Part shown: positions 31,917-40,656 of the stretch, piece after piece
Position numbering within the stretch: the first letter of the stretch is position 1
Layout: every line of letters begins with the position of its first letter
NCBI RefSeq assembly: GCF_010894405.1
Contig: NZ_JAAIYA010000007.1
Coordinates: forward strand, 124,001 to 188,000
DNA: 64,000 nt
Origin: Pyxidicoccus caerfyrddinensis
GTDB taxonomy: Bacteria > Myxococcota > Myxococcia > Myxococcales > Myxococcaceae
Direction of reading: 5' to 3'
The notes under the pieces: generated by a model
Told to the model about the DNA's origin: nothing
The model's input: only the letters and a program-made list of their open reading frames with translations
The model's database searches: none
Position numbers and translations under genes: made by a program

Positions 31917-33554
31917 TCAGGCCCGGGGGGGCGTCGAGGGAGCGGGGGGCGTCTTGCCCTCCGCCGAGGGCTGCGGTGAGGGCACCTGGCGGGCCTCGGT
32001 GCGCGTAATCGGCAGCCACTGCGGGTTGCCGCGGAGGAACTCCACCAGTCGCTCCCGTACCAGGGCGCGCAGGTCGAAGAGCAGGTCCGAGTTGGCCACG
32101 CTCACCAGGGCCCGGACGGTGAGCGTCCGGTCCTCCACCTCCAGCACCACCACGTTGCCCACCCGGCCATCCCACATCTGCCGCCCATCGGTCTCCAGGA
32201 TGCGCGTCAGCTCCGCGCGCAGGGCGTTGATGTCGGTGAAGTAGTCCACCTGGAGGGTGACGGCGCCGAGCATCTCCGAGCTCCCCTTGCTCCAGTTCTG
32301 GAAGGGCTTGTCCAGGAACTGGGTGATGGGGATGACCATGCGGCGCTGGTCCCACACGCGCAGCACCACGTAGGTGAGGGTGATTTCCTCCACGGTGCCG
32401 AACTCGTTCTCCACCACCACCTGGTCGCCAATGCGGATGGGCTGGGTGATGGAGAGCTGGATGCCGGCCAGCAGCGTGGAGATGGACTTCTGCGCCGCGA
32501 GGCCGAGCACCAGGCCGGCGATGCCGGCGGAGGCCAGCAGCGACACGCCCACACTGCGCACCACCTCGAACTGGATGAGCAGCAGCGCGGCGGCGATGAC
32601 GTAGGTGGCCACCTCGAAGATGGAGCGCAGCACCACCAGCTGGGTGCTGACGCTGCGCGCGCGCGAGGCGTCCTTCATCTCCACCGACACCCGCTTCTGC
32701 ACGAAGGCAGCGGACACCCGGAGGAAGCGCAGGATGAACCACGCCAGGGAGGTGACGCCCAGCGAGTAGCCCACCCGGTTGAAGAACGTCTGCACCGGCT
32801 GTGGCAGACGCAGGAAGGAGGTGCCGGCGGCGAGCAGCGCCGCGAAGACGACCAGCTTGAGGGGCCCCTTGCCCGCGGCCACCAGGTCGTCGTCCCAGGT
32901 GAAGCGCGTCCAGTGCGCCAGCCGCAGGGCGAACGCCAGCATGAGCCGCTCCACCACCACCGCCAGCACCAGGGCGCCCAGCAGCGTCACCAGCAGGCCC
33001 AGCCACTGCCAGAGCTCCAACCCCAGCACCGGGTTGGAGAAGAAGACGGGCGGCAGGAACTCGGCGACGCGGGGGCCGTACTCCGCGAAGAGCGGGTCCA
33101 CCTGCCGCACCGTGGACTCGCTGAACACCCACACCAGCGCGCCTTCCGACGTCACCCGCTGGACGCGGATGGAGACGTTGGCGCCCTCCAGGGGGATGGT
33201 GCCCAGCTGCTGCGTCCGGGAGTTGGGCGGCTCCCCCTCGGGGGCCTTGCTGAGGGAGGACAGGTCCACCGGCAGCTTCCGGTCCAGCACGAACTTCAGC
33301 CGGCGGGCGAGCTGGGCGCCGCGCACCGGCTGTTCGGCGCGGGGGATGAAGTCCAGGTCCAGGTAGTGGGCGGCCAGCGCATAGTTCCCCCGATGGGCGG
33401 CGGCCAGGAAGCCCTGCACGGTGGCATGGGGCGTCTGCCGGTCCACCTCGGGCGGAGGCTGCCCCAGGCCATTGTTGAGCGCGGCGGCGGGCAGGCTCCA
33501 CAGGACGCAGACGAGGACGAGGGCTCTCAGGCCCCGACTGTCACGGTGCATCAT
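31917..33554 (-). CDS. MscS-family mechanosensitive channel
   Basis: A 545-residue protein. A cleavable signal-like N-terminus is followed by a periplasmic domain (about 35-170), then about five membrane spans. The MscS core begins near residue 345: SVGVSLLASAGIAGLVLGLAAQKSISTLLAGIQ is the pore helix region, followed by the beta domain with IRIGDQVVVENEFGTVEEITLTYVVLRVWDQRRMVIP. The C-terminus is Pro-rich. The ATG at 33554 follows GGAAGGA; the neighbouring ATG at 33551 is equally possible. Such channels release osmolytes on hypo-osmotic shock. Confidence 0.9.
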   Translation of the reverse strand: MMHRDSRGLRALVLVCVLWSLPAAALNNGLGQPPPEVDRQTPHATVQGFLAAAHRGNYALAAHYLDLDFIPRAEQPVRGAQLARRLKFVLDRKLPVDLSSLSKAPEGEPPNSRTQQLGTIPLEGANVSIRVQRVTSEGALVWVFSESTVRQVDPLFAEYGPRVAEFLPPVFFSNPVLGLELWQWLGLLVTLLGALVLAVVVERLMLAFALRLAHWTRFTWDDDLVAAGKGPLKLVVFAALLAAGTSFLRLPQPVQTFFNRVGYSLGVTSLAWFILRFLRVSAAFVQKRVSVEMKDASRARSVSTQLVVLRSIFEVATYVIAAALLLIQFEVVRSVGVSLLASAGIAGLVLGLAAQKSISTLLAGIQLSITQPIRIGDQVVVENEFGTVEEITLTYVVLRVWDQRRMVIPITQFLDKPFQNWSKGSSEMLGAVTLQVDYFTDINALRAELTRILETDGRQMWDGRVGNVVVLEVEDRTLTVRALVSVANSDLLFDLRALVRERLVEFLRGNPQWLPITRTEARQVPSPQPSAEGKTPPAPSTPPRA

Positions 33555-33735
33555 GGGGTCCTTCCATACTCCTTTTCGGGCGTCACGCCGGAAGAACCGG
33601 GTCCTACCCCTCGGGCGGCCGAGCGTGCGACGGTGGACAGGCCAACCTGGGAGCATGCGGCCTCATCTCAGGGCTTGGGAAACCGTTGGTGCGCCGGGTG
33701 GGGGTAGGATAGAAACGGCCCCAAGGAAGGTCGCC

Positions 33736-34119
33736 GTGTCCGAGAAGCGAAGAATCCTCCTGATTGACGACAGCGAAATCACGCTCGCCATGGAGAAGGC
33801 GGTGCTCGAGGCGCGGGGCTATGAGGTCGTCGCCACCTCGACCCTGATGGAGTTCGAGAAGACACTCCAGAGCTGGCGGCCGGACCTCATCCTCACCGAC
33901 ATCCACATGCCCGAGGCCAAGGGCACGGACATCTGCCGCACGCTCAAGAACGAGTACGGCACGCAGGACATCCCCATCGTCCTGTTCTCCAGCCTCCCCG
34001 ACGACGAGCTGTCCAAGCTGGCCGAGCAGGTCGGCGCCGACGGCTCCCTGTCCAAGGTGAACGGGCTGGAGGCGATGGGCGAGAAGATCGACGAACTGGT
34101 GCAGAGCATCCTCTGGTGA
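33736..34119 (+). CDS. Single-domain response regulator (receiver)
   Basis: A 127-residue stand-alone receiver: LLIDDSEIT, phosphoacceptor Asp in LILTDIHMPEAKG, and LFSSL at the switch strand. The usual conserved Lys loop reads LSKVNG. The GTG start at 33736 follows AAGGAAGG. Its TGA overlaps the next gene's GTG start by four bases, so it is coupled to the tetraheme cytochrome lipoprotein. Confidence 0.9.
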   Translation: MSEKRRILLIDDSEITLAMEKAVLEARGYEVVATSTLMEFEKTLQSWRPDLILTDIHMPEAKGTDICRTLKNEYGTQDIPIVLFSSLPDDELSKLAEQVGADGSLSKVNGLEAMGEKIDELVQSILW

Positions 34120-35696
34120 ACCCCATGCGCCGCGTCCTCGTCGCCGCGCTGCTGGGCGCGTCGCTCGCCGGGTGCATGCGCAAGGAGTCGGCGTCGCCCG
34201 CCGCACCCGAAGCCGGCACGACCGCGGCGACACCGAGCGCGGCGGCCCCGGCGTCCAACAGCGCCCCGGGCGCCATCCTCTTCGTCTCCGCGGACACGCG
34301 CGGCTACCTGGGCCCGTGCGGCTGCAGTGAGAACATGCGCGGCGGCATCGCCCGCGCGGCCTCGCAGGTGCTGGAGGCGCGCAAGGGCCCCCTGCCCGTC
34401 CTCTACATCGACGGCGGCAACAGCCTCTTCGGCGAACCCGAATTGAAGCCCGGCCAGGTGCCCCAGGAGGAGCGCAAGGCCAAGGCCCTGTCGGACGCCA
34501 TGCGGCTGATGGGCCTGGCCGTGCGCGCCACCGGCCCGCTGGACGAGACGCGCGGCGTGCAGTTCCGCCAGGGCCTGGGGCTCCCGGAATTGGCGCCCGG
34601 CGCGGTGAAGGTGCTGCCCGCGGGAGCGCGCAAGGTGGGCGTGGTGGCGGCCGAGACTCCGGAGCAATTGGTGGAGGCCAGCGCCCGGGCCCGCGCGGAA
34701 GGGGCGGACTTCGTGCTGGCCCTGCTGGACGCCACGCTGGACGCGGCGCAGGCCGCGGTGGACCGGCCGGGCCTGAAGGCGGACGTGGTGGTGGCCACCC
34801 GCACCGCCACGGAGTTCAGCGGCGAGCAGAACAAGCTGGTGCGCGCCACGGTGCCGGTGGTGGCCTTGCAGAGCAAGGGACGCTCGCTGTTGCGCGTGGA
34901 CCTGGGCTACGCGCCGCAGCCGGGCGCTTTCACCCTGCTGAAGGGCCAGGGCGACACCGAGCGCGAGGTGGCGGCGTTGGACCAGCGGCTCGCGCTGCTG
35001 GACAAGGACATCAACCTCCCCGGCGTGGACCCGAAGCTGAAGGCGCTGAAGCAGGGCAAGCGGGACGAATTGGTGGCGCGCAAGCAGGCGCTCCTGACGG
35101 CGCCCTCCGCGCCCCCCGGCGACACCAACGGCTTCACGCTGCGCTTCGTCCCGCTGGAGTCCGGCCTGCCCTCGAATCCGGACGCGCAGGCGCTGGTGGC
35201 GGCGTACGACGCGGACGTGGGGAAGATGAACCTCGCGTGGGCGAAGGAGCACGGCCAGGACTGCCCCGCACCGAAGAAGGGCCAGGCGGCCTTCGTGGGC
35301 AGCGACACGTGCCGCACCTGCCACGAGGAGGCCTTCCCCGTCTGGGAGAAGTCCAAGCACTCCCACGCGTGGGACACGCTGGAGGCGCAGGGCAAGCAGT
35401 TCCACCTCAACTGCGTGAGCTGCCACGTGACGGGCTGGGAGCAGCCCGGCGGCGTGTGCCGCCTGGACAAGGTGGCCGGCCGCGAGGACGTGGGCTGCGA
35501 GAGCTGCCACGGCCCGGGCTCGGAGCACGCGGACGCGCCGTCCAAGGACACCATCATCGCCTCGCCGGGCCAGTCGGTGTGCATCACCTGCCACAACCCG
35601 GAGAACTCGCCCCACTTCGACTTCGCGACCTACCTGCCGCGAATCCTCGGGCCGGGGCACGGAAAGCCGGTGGGGAGCGGGAAGTCCACGCCGTAG
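34116..35696 (+). CDS. Lipoprotein: UshA-like domain fused to a tetraheme cytochrome c
   Basis: A 526-residue protein with lipobox SLAGC (Cys20). An N-terminal UshA/5'-nucleotidase-like region (about 50-280: ILFVSADTRGYLGPCGC, LYIDGGNSLF) has lost the usual Asp metal ligands of metallophosphatases, since YIDGGNS replaces D..GD. The C-terminal part has four CxxCH heme motifs: CRTCH, CVSCH, CESCH and CITCH (from 35310, 35412, 35496, 35580). This order recalls cytochrome c554-type electron carriers in the envelope. The redox partner is unknown. The start is GTG 34116 (overlapping the receiver stop) or ATG 34125. Confidence 0.85.
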   Translation: MNPMRRVLVAALLGASLAGCMRKESASPAAPEAGTTAATPSAAAPASNSAPGAILFVSADTRGYLGPCGCSENMRGGIARAASQVLEARKGPLPVLYIDGGNSLFGEPELKPGQVPQEERKAKALSDAMRLMGLAVRATGPLDETRGVQFRQGLGLPELAPGAVKVLPAGARKVGVVAAETPEQLVEASARARAEGADFVLALLDATLDAAQAAVDRPGLKADVVVATRTATEFSGEQNKLVRATVPVVALQSKGRSLLRVDLGYAPQPGAFTLLKGQGDTEREVAALDQRLALLDKDINLPGVDPKLKALKQGKRDELVARKQALLTAPSAPPGDTNGFTLRFVPLESGLPSNPDAQALVAAYDADVGKMNLAWAKEHGQDCPAPKKGQAAFVGSDTCRTCHEEAFPVWEKSKHSHAWDTLEAQGKQFHLNCVSCHVTGWEQPGGVCRLDKVAGREDVGCESCHGPGSEHADAPSKDTIIASPGQSVCITCHNPENSPHFDFATYLPRILGPGHGKPVGSGKSTP

Positions 35697-35708
35697 GTCG
35701 TGCTCGCC

Positions 35709-35735
35709 TGGACGCTTGCTCCCACGCGGCGTCCA
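35709..35735 (+). terminator. Weak hairpin after the cytochrome lipoprotein
   Basis: TGGACGC at 35709-35715 pairs with GCGTCCA at 35729-35735, loop 13 bases, 12 bases past the stop. The 139-base gap (35697-35835) otherwise shows no gene. Confidence 0.3.
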
Positions 35736-35835
35736 CGAATGAGCCACACGGCGCGACTCGTTGTTTGACTGTCAAGAAAAAGCGCGAATACTTCGGCCTC
35801 CGCCTGCTTCTGGGCGCTTCTGGGTTCGCGACTCC

Positions 35836-37785
35836 ATGCCGCCTCTTCCGCTCCTGCTGCTCGCCCTGGCCTCGCTCCCAGCCTCGGAGGGCGCCCCTCC
35901 TCCCATGCCCCCGCCTCCTCCCGGCATGCGGGTGCTGGCCGCGGATGAGAAGCGCCTGCTGACGGGCGAGGCCCCTCCCGCGGGCGGTGAGCCCACCGCC
36001 GCCGAGGAGCCCGCGCCCGAAGAAGAAGAGGCCACCAGCGAAGAGGTGGAAGCCGAGTCCGCGGAGCTGGAGGAGATGCGCGCGCTGGAGGGCGCCGCGT
36101 TGGACCCGCAGGCGCGTCCCAACGCGGAGGTCATGCAGTCGCTGCGGCGGCTGGGGCTGGCCAACCCGCTGCGGATGCGGATGCTGGACGCGCTGGACGA
36201 GCCGACGTTCCGCGAGGACGACACGCCCGCGGAGCTGCCGCTCATCACCGACCTGGCCAACTTCGACGTCGCGCAGATTCAGGACCGCTACGACATCCCG
36301 GTGGAGATGCAGCCGCTGGTGGCCCAGTACATCCAGTTCTTCCAGGGCCCGGGCCGGCGCTGGTTCCGCAAGTGGATGTCGCGCGGCGCGCGGTACATGC
36401 CGGTGATGCAGCCCATCCTGGAGCAGTACGGGCTGCCGAAGGACACGGTGTACCTGGCGATGATTGAGAGCGGCTTCTCGGCCAACGCGTACTCGTGGGC
36501 GCACGCGGCGGGGCCGTGGCAGTTCATCTCCAGCACGGGCAAGCAGTACGGGCTGAAGCAGGACTTCTGGGTGGACGAGCGCAGAGACCCCATCAAGGCC
36601 ACGCGCGCGGCGGCGTCGTACCTGAAGGACCTCAAGCGGGAGCTGGGGCACTGGTACCTGGCGTGGGCCGGGTACAACACGGGCTCCGGGCGCGTGCGGC
36701 GGATGGTGGAGCGGCACGGCACGAGCGACTTCTGGGTGCTCTCCGAGGAGCGCGGGCTGGCGAAGGAGACGAAGCACTACGTGCCCAAGCTCATCGCCGC
36801 GGCGCTGGTGGCGAAGAACCCGAGCGCGTTCGGCTTCGCCGAGGAGGAGTTCGAGCCCGAGCCGGTGCTCGAGTTCGACGAGGTGGAGCTGACGGACGCG
36901 GCGGACCTGGACGTGGTGGCGCGGGCGGCGGGGGTGAGCGTCAAGCTGGTGCAGGACCTGAACCCGGAGCTGCGCCGCTGGTGCACGCCGCCGGCGAGCA
37001 CGAAGAACCCGTACCAGCTGCGGGTGCCCCGGGGCGCGGGGACGACCTTCGCGGAGAACTACAAGAAGATGGCCCCCGCCGAGCGGCTGGCCTTCCGCGT
37101 CCACAAGGTGAAGCGCGGGGACACGCTGTCGCAGATTGCCGAGAAGTACGGCACCGCGTCCGAGGCCGTCCTCCAGATGAACCAGCTCAAGTCGGCGCGC
37201 ACGCTGAAGCTGGGCCAGGAGCTGGTGATTCCGGTGCCCACGGGCAAGGGCGGCGGAGGCGGCACGACGGGCGGCGCGCTGGCGAGCAAGGTGGCGCAGG
37301 CGCGGCGCAGCGGCGTGGTGGTGCGGCCCGAGGACGAGGTGCCGGCGGGCGCGCCCAAGGGGCCCGTGGCCGCGGGTCCGGTGAAGACGGAGAAGCTGAA
37401 CGGCCGCACGCGGGTGACGTACGGCGTGCAGTCCGGCGACAGCCTCTGGGTGGTGGCGACGAAGTTCAACGTGTCGGTGGACGACCTCAAGAAGTGGAAC
37501 AACCTGACGCGGCGCAACCCGACGCTGCAGGTGGGCTCGCTGCTGTACGTGTGGCCGGAGGGGAATGCGGCCACGGCGCAGGTGCAGGAGCGCTCCGGCA
37601 CGGTGGTGGCGAAGACGGTGGCGGCGAAGGCGGCCGGCCGGACGCACGCGCTGGCCGAGGGTGAGACGCTCTGGTCCGTGGCGCAGCGCTACGGCGTCTC
37701 CGTCGAGGACATCATGCGGTGGAACAACATCAAGGACCACCGCACCATCCCCACGGGCAAGCTGCTCAACCTGAGCGCGCCCTGA
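35836..37785 (+). CDS. mltD: MltD-like lytic transglycosylase with LysM domains
   Basis: A secreted or periplasmic enzyme of 649 residues that cleaves the MurNAc-GlcNAc bond of peptidoglycan. A signal peptide ([15 protein letters not shown]) is followed by an acidic low-complexity region (about 45-85). The SLT domain has the catalytic Glu211 in [26 protein letters not shown] and [12 protein letters not shown]. Three clear LysM units lie at about 422-468, 530-575 and 603-648, each with GDTL/GDSL/GETL and N..N; a degenerate one ([18 protein letters not shown]) precedes them. The ATG at 35836 is chosen because it directly encodes the signal peptide. The next gene is an L,D-transpeptidase. Confidence 0.92.
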   Translation: MPPLPLLLLALASLPASEGAPPPMPPPPPGMRVLAADEKRLLTGEAPPAGGEPTAAEEPAPEEEEATSEEVEAESAELEEMRALEGAALDPQARPNAEVMQSLRRLGLANPLRMRMLDALDEPTFREDDTPAELPLITDLANFDVAQIQDRYDIPVEMQPLVAQYIQFFQGPGRRWFRKWMSRGARYMPVMQPILEQYGLPKDTVYLAMIESGFSANAYSWAHAAGPWQFISSTGKQYGLKQDFWVDERRDPIKATRAAASYLKDLKRELGHWYLAWAGYNTGSGRVRRMVERHGTSDFWVLSEERGLAKETKHYVPKLIAAALVAKNPSAFGFAEEEFEPEPVLEFDEVELTDAADLDVVARAAGVSVKLVQDLNPELRRWCTPPASTKNPYQLRVPRGAGTTFAENYKKMAPAERLAFRVHKVKRGDTLSQIAEKYGTASEAVLQMNQLKSARTLKLGQELVIPVPTGKGGGGGTTGGALASKVAQARRSGVVVRPEDEVPAGAPKGPVAAGPVKTEKLNGRTRVTYGVQSGDSLWVVATKFNVSVDDLKKWNNLTRRNPTLQVGSLLYVWPEGNAATAQVQERSGTVVAKTVAAKAAGRTHALAEGETLWSVAQRYGVSVEDIMRWNNIKDHRTIPTGKLLNLSAP

Positions 37786-37817
37786 CGCCGGGCGGGTGAT
37801 TTGCACTGCGGCGGGGG

Positions 37818-38819
37818 ATGACCACCACCCTTCCGCCGCAGGACGCTCGCTCGCTGCTTCCCCTTCCCGCCTCGCAGGACGTGCCTCCGACGGAAGGCGT
37901 CGCGCCCGTCGCGCCCAGGCCGCCTCCGCGTCAGGCGAACGCCAGCCAACCGCTGGATGGCCGTCCGTCGTACGGGATGCCGCCGCAAGCCCGCGCGCTG
38001 GAGTCCTCGGGAGCCAACCTCGCTGCCGCCCTGCCCCGCCTGCCGGAGCCGCCGTCCAACGCCCGCTTCACCGGCCTGCCGCAGCTCGCGGACGTGGCCT
38101 CGGGGCAACAGGTATTGGGGCCGGGCACGAAGGGAGACGGCCTGCGCGCCGTGCAGTCGGCGCTGCTCGACCTGGGCTTCTCGCTCCACGGCGGCGCGGA
38201 TGGCCGCTATGGCCAGCAGACCGAGCGGGCGCTCCGCAACTTCCAGGTCCACGCCTCGCGCACCTTCCCCACCGTGCGGCCCACGGGCTCGCTGGACGCC
38301 GCCACCCTGCGCGCGCTGGACGCCCTGGCCCCCGCTCCGGGCGCACGTGGCCAGTCCCGCAGCCTGCCCTCCGCCTTCTACGACGGCCAGCCCGTCCGCG
38401 TGGTGGTGGCCCTGCGCGAGCACCGCACCTTCCTCTTCGACCCGGAGGGGCGCCTCGTGGACATCTTCCCCAACGCCACCGGCACCGCCGCCACGCCCAC
38501 GCGCACGGGGCTCAAGGTCGTGCGCTCGAAGCTTGACCAGGCCGCCGCTGAGTCCGCGGGCGCGCGGCTCTGGAACGACCGGCACGTCTTCGGCGCGCGC
38601 ATCCTCGATTTGTCCTGGGCGGACGGGCGCCACTCGGGAGAGGAGCTGCATGGAACCAACGCCCCCGCCCTGCTGGGCTCGGACGTGTCCCACGGCTGCA
38701 TCCGTCACTCGAATGAGGCGGTGCTCGTGCTCCACGACGCGCTCTCCGCGGGGGACCGCGTGGCCATCGTGGAGCACGTGGACGACCCGCACCTGGGTGT
38801 CCCGGTGCCGGTGTCCTGA
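37818..38819 (+). CDS. L,D-transpeptidase (YkuD) with peptidoglycan-binding domain
   Basis: A 333-residue protein. A Pro-rich N-terminal 90 residues carry no signal peptide that I can see. A PG_binding_1 module covers about 105-170 (GDGLRAVQSALLDLGFSL, ADGRYGQQTERALRNFQ). The YkuD domain (about 193-320) has HGTNAPALLGSDVSHGCIRH, with His278, Ser291 and catalytic Cys294. Such enzymes make 3-3 cross-links or anchor lipoproteins. The missing export signal is odd: either the start lies elsewhere or the route is non-classical. It follows the transglycosylase by 32 bases. Confidence 0.87.
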   Translation: MTTTLPPQDARSLLPLPASQDVPPTEGVAPVAPRPPPRQANASQPLDGRPSYGMPPQARALESSGANLAAALPRLPEPPSNARFTGLPQLADVASGQQVLGPGTKGDGLRAVQSALLDLGFSLHGGADGRYGQQTERALRNFQVHASRTFPTVRPTGSLDAATLRALDALAPAPGARGQSRSLPSAFYDGQPVRVVVALREHRTFLFDPEGRLVDIFPNATGTAATPTRTGLKVVRSKLDQAAAESAGARLWNDRHVFGARILDLSWADGRHSGEELHGTNAPALLGSDVSHGCIRHSNEAVLVLHDALSAGDRVAIVEHVDDPHLGVPVPVS

Positions 38820-38831
38820 GGCTCGCTCCGG

Positions 38832-40586
38832 CTACCCTTCGAGCAGCGCTTTCAGCTCGCGCACGCGGCGGGTGATGAAGTCGCGGTCCAGCTTGCGGAA
38901 GCCCTCGGGCAGCAGCTCGCGGCTGGTGCACTCCTGCACCGCCACCAGGTTCTGCAGCTCGATTTCGAGCGGGTAGCTGGGGGGCACGAAGTCCGCCAGC
39001 ACCGCCGCCACGTCGTCCTTGCCCACCGACTCGCGGCCCGCCGCCAGCGCGCGGAACTTCGAGCGCACCATGACGGCCTCGATGTCCGCGCCGCTGAAGG
39101 CGCGGATGCCTTCCGGAATCAGCGCGGCGAACGAGTCCACGCCCTCCACCGCCACGCCCGTCTTCTTGGACATGACCCGGAAGAGCTCGTCCCGCTCCGC
39201 GTCCGACTGCGGGTAGAAGAGCGCGATGTGCTCCTCCGCGCGGCCCTGACGCTTGAGGTCGATGGGCAGCAGGTCCGGGCGGGCCGTCATCAGGAACCAG
39301 ACAATCTTGCCGCGGTACTGCGTGTTGCCCATGAAGGAGGCGATGGAGCCGAACACGCGGCTGCTCGTCCCCGAGTCACCGCCGGAGTCGCGGTTGCCCA
39401 GGAAGGTGTCCGCCTCGTCGATCATCACCGCCACCGGCCACAGGGCCTTGAGCAGGTTGAAGATCTTCTCCAGGTTGGACTCGGTGACGCCCTGCCACTG
39501 GCTGCGGAAGTTGAGGAACTTCACCACGGGGATGCCAATCTCCCCGGCGAAGCAGCTCACCATGAACGTCTTGCCCGTGCCCACCGGTCCGGTGAGCAGG
39601 TAGCCCATGGGCATCACCTCCATGCGTCCCTTCTTCAGGGCGCTGGCGGCCTGCCGCAGCATCTCCTTGGCCTTGGTGTGCCCGGCCACCGAGTCCAGCG
39701 AGTGCGACGGCTCGATGAACTCCAGCAGGCCGTGGCACTCCGCCTGGATGATTTCCTTCTTCTTCTCCTTGAGGAGCTCCGGAGTAATCCGAATCTCGCG
39801 CTCCAGCGCTTCGGTGAGGACGCGGTCCAGGTTGATGCGGGACAGGCCCGCCGTCATCTTCGCCAGGCCCGCCAGCGGCACGTCCGACAGCGACTGCAGC
39901 CGCTTGCCCTCCAGCTTGTAGCGCACGTACTCCAGCCGCTCCTCCTCGTTGGGGAGGGGCAGCTCGATCGGCGCCGCGTAGGGGTTGCGGCTGATGCGCG
40001 GGGAGATGTCCGCCAGGTTCTCCGCGAGCAGGACGACGGAGACGTCGCCCGCGAGGAACTGCGGGTCATGCGCCCACTTGTCCAGCGTGGCCAGCACGAA
40101 GCGGTCCTCGGTGGAGAGGTGCGAAATCTCCCCGCCCGGCACCAGCGTCTCCGCGAAGTCGATGATGAGCGCCAGGGACTTGCCCTCGCTCACGCGCATG
40201 CGGAGGAAGTTCTCCAGAATCTGGAGCGCCCGGCCCGGATCTCTCGGCATGACCTTGGCGTAGTCCGTGCCGTACATGGCGTCGTAGCCGGACATCGTCC
40301 GCATCAGGTCCTTCTGCGTCTCCGGGGTGGCGGAGCGGACGCCGGACGAGCGGTCGTAGAAGAGGACGTGGTCCCGGCCGCCGAAGAGCTCCTCGGAGAG
40401 GAACGTCTTCAGGGTGCCGAAGCCGCGGCTGCCGTCCTCCATCTGCAGGGGCTGCAAGTCGCGCACGGCCCCGTACAGCAGGAAGGTGCTGACCGTCTTC
40501 GTGTAGTACTTCCGGGCCAGCTGCTGCGCCCAGCGGGGCAGATCCGCCAGCGGATCCGCCTTGTTGACCTTGCGCACCTTGCTCAC
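38832..40586 (-). CDS. AAA+ ATPase with degenerate N-terminal AAA-like half
   Basis: A 584-residue soluble protein. The C-terminal AAA module has Walker A GPVGTGKT (333-340), Walker B VMIDEAD (387-393) and a sensor/arginine region (IVWFLMTARPDLLPIDLKRQGRAEEHI). The N-terminal half (about 25-240) looks like a second AAA fold lacking Walker A but keeping LALIIDFAETLVP and VSVVLLAENL, as in Ycf46-type ATPases. It probably remodels a protein partner. The start ATG at 40584-40586 follows a GGAGGC site. It lies downstream of the PEGA kinase on the same strand, with a hairpin in between. Confidence 0.85.
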   Translation of the reverse strand: MSKVRKVNKADPLADLPRWAQQLARKYYTKTVSTFLLYGAVRDLQPLQMEDGSRGFGTLKTFLSEELFGGRDHVLFYDRSSGVRSATPETQKDLMRTMSGYDAMYGTDYAKVMPRDPGRALQILENFLRMRVSEGKSLALIIDFAETLVPGGEISHLSTEDRFVLATLDKWAHDPQFLAGDVSVVLLAENLADISPRISRNPYAAPIELPLPNEEERLEYVRYKLEGKRLQSLSDVPLAGLAKMTAGLSRINLDRVLTEALEREIRITPELLKEKKKEIIQAECHGLLEFIEPSHSLDSVAGHTKAKEMLRQAASALKKGRMEVMPMGYLLTGPVGTGKTFMVSCFAGEIGIPVVKFLNFRSQWQGVTESNLEKIFNLLKALWPVAVMIDEADTFLGNRDSGGDSGTSSRVFGSIASFMGNTQYRGKIVWFLMTARPDLLPIDLKRQGRAEEHIALFYPQSDAERDELFRVMSKKTGVAVEGVDSFAALIPEGIRAFSGADIEAVMVRSKFRALAAGRESVGKDDVAAVLADFVPPSYPLEIELQNLVAVQECTSRELLPEGFRKLDRDFITRRVRELKALLEG

Positions 40587-40626
40587 ACACGCCTCCTCTG
40601 GCTCCGCCGTTTGCGGGGAGCCGGCC

Positions 40627-40651
40627 CGCCCGCTCCCGAGGGGAGCGGGCG
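40627..40651 (-). terminator. Hairpin after the PEGA-repeat kinase
   Basis: CGCCCGCTCCC at 40627-40637 pairs perfectly with GGGAGCGGGCG at 40641-40651 around a 3-base loop. It is 5 bases beyond the kinase stop (40657, minus strand) and before the AAA ATPase start. Confidence 0.65.
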
Positions 40652-40656
40652 TGGGG

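Noticed and set aside
31792..33501. Upstream in-frame extension of the beta-barrel-like gene
   Set aside because: It lies in another frame of the MscS gene on the same strand, and the signal peptide begins only at 31791.
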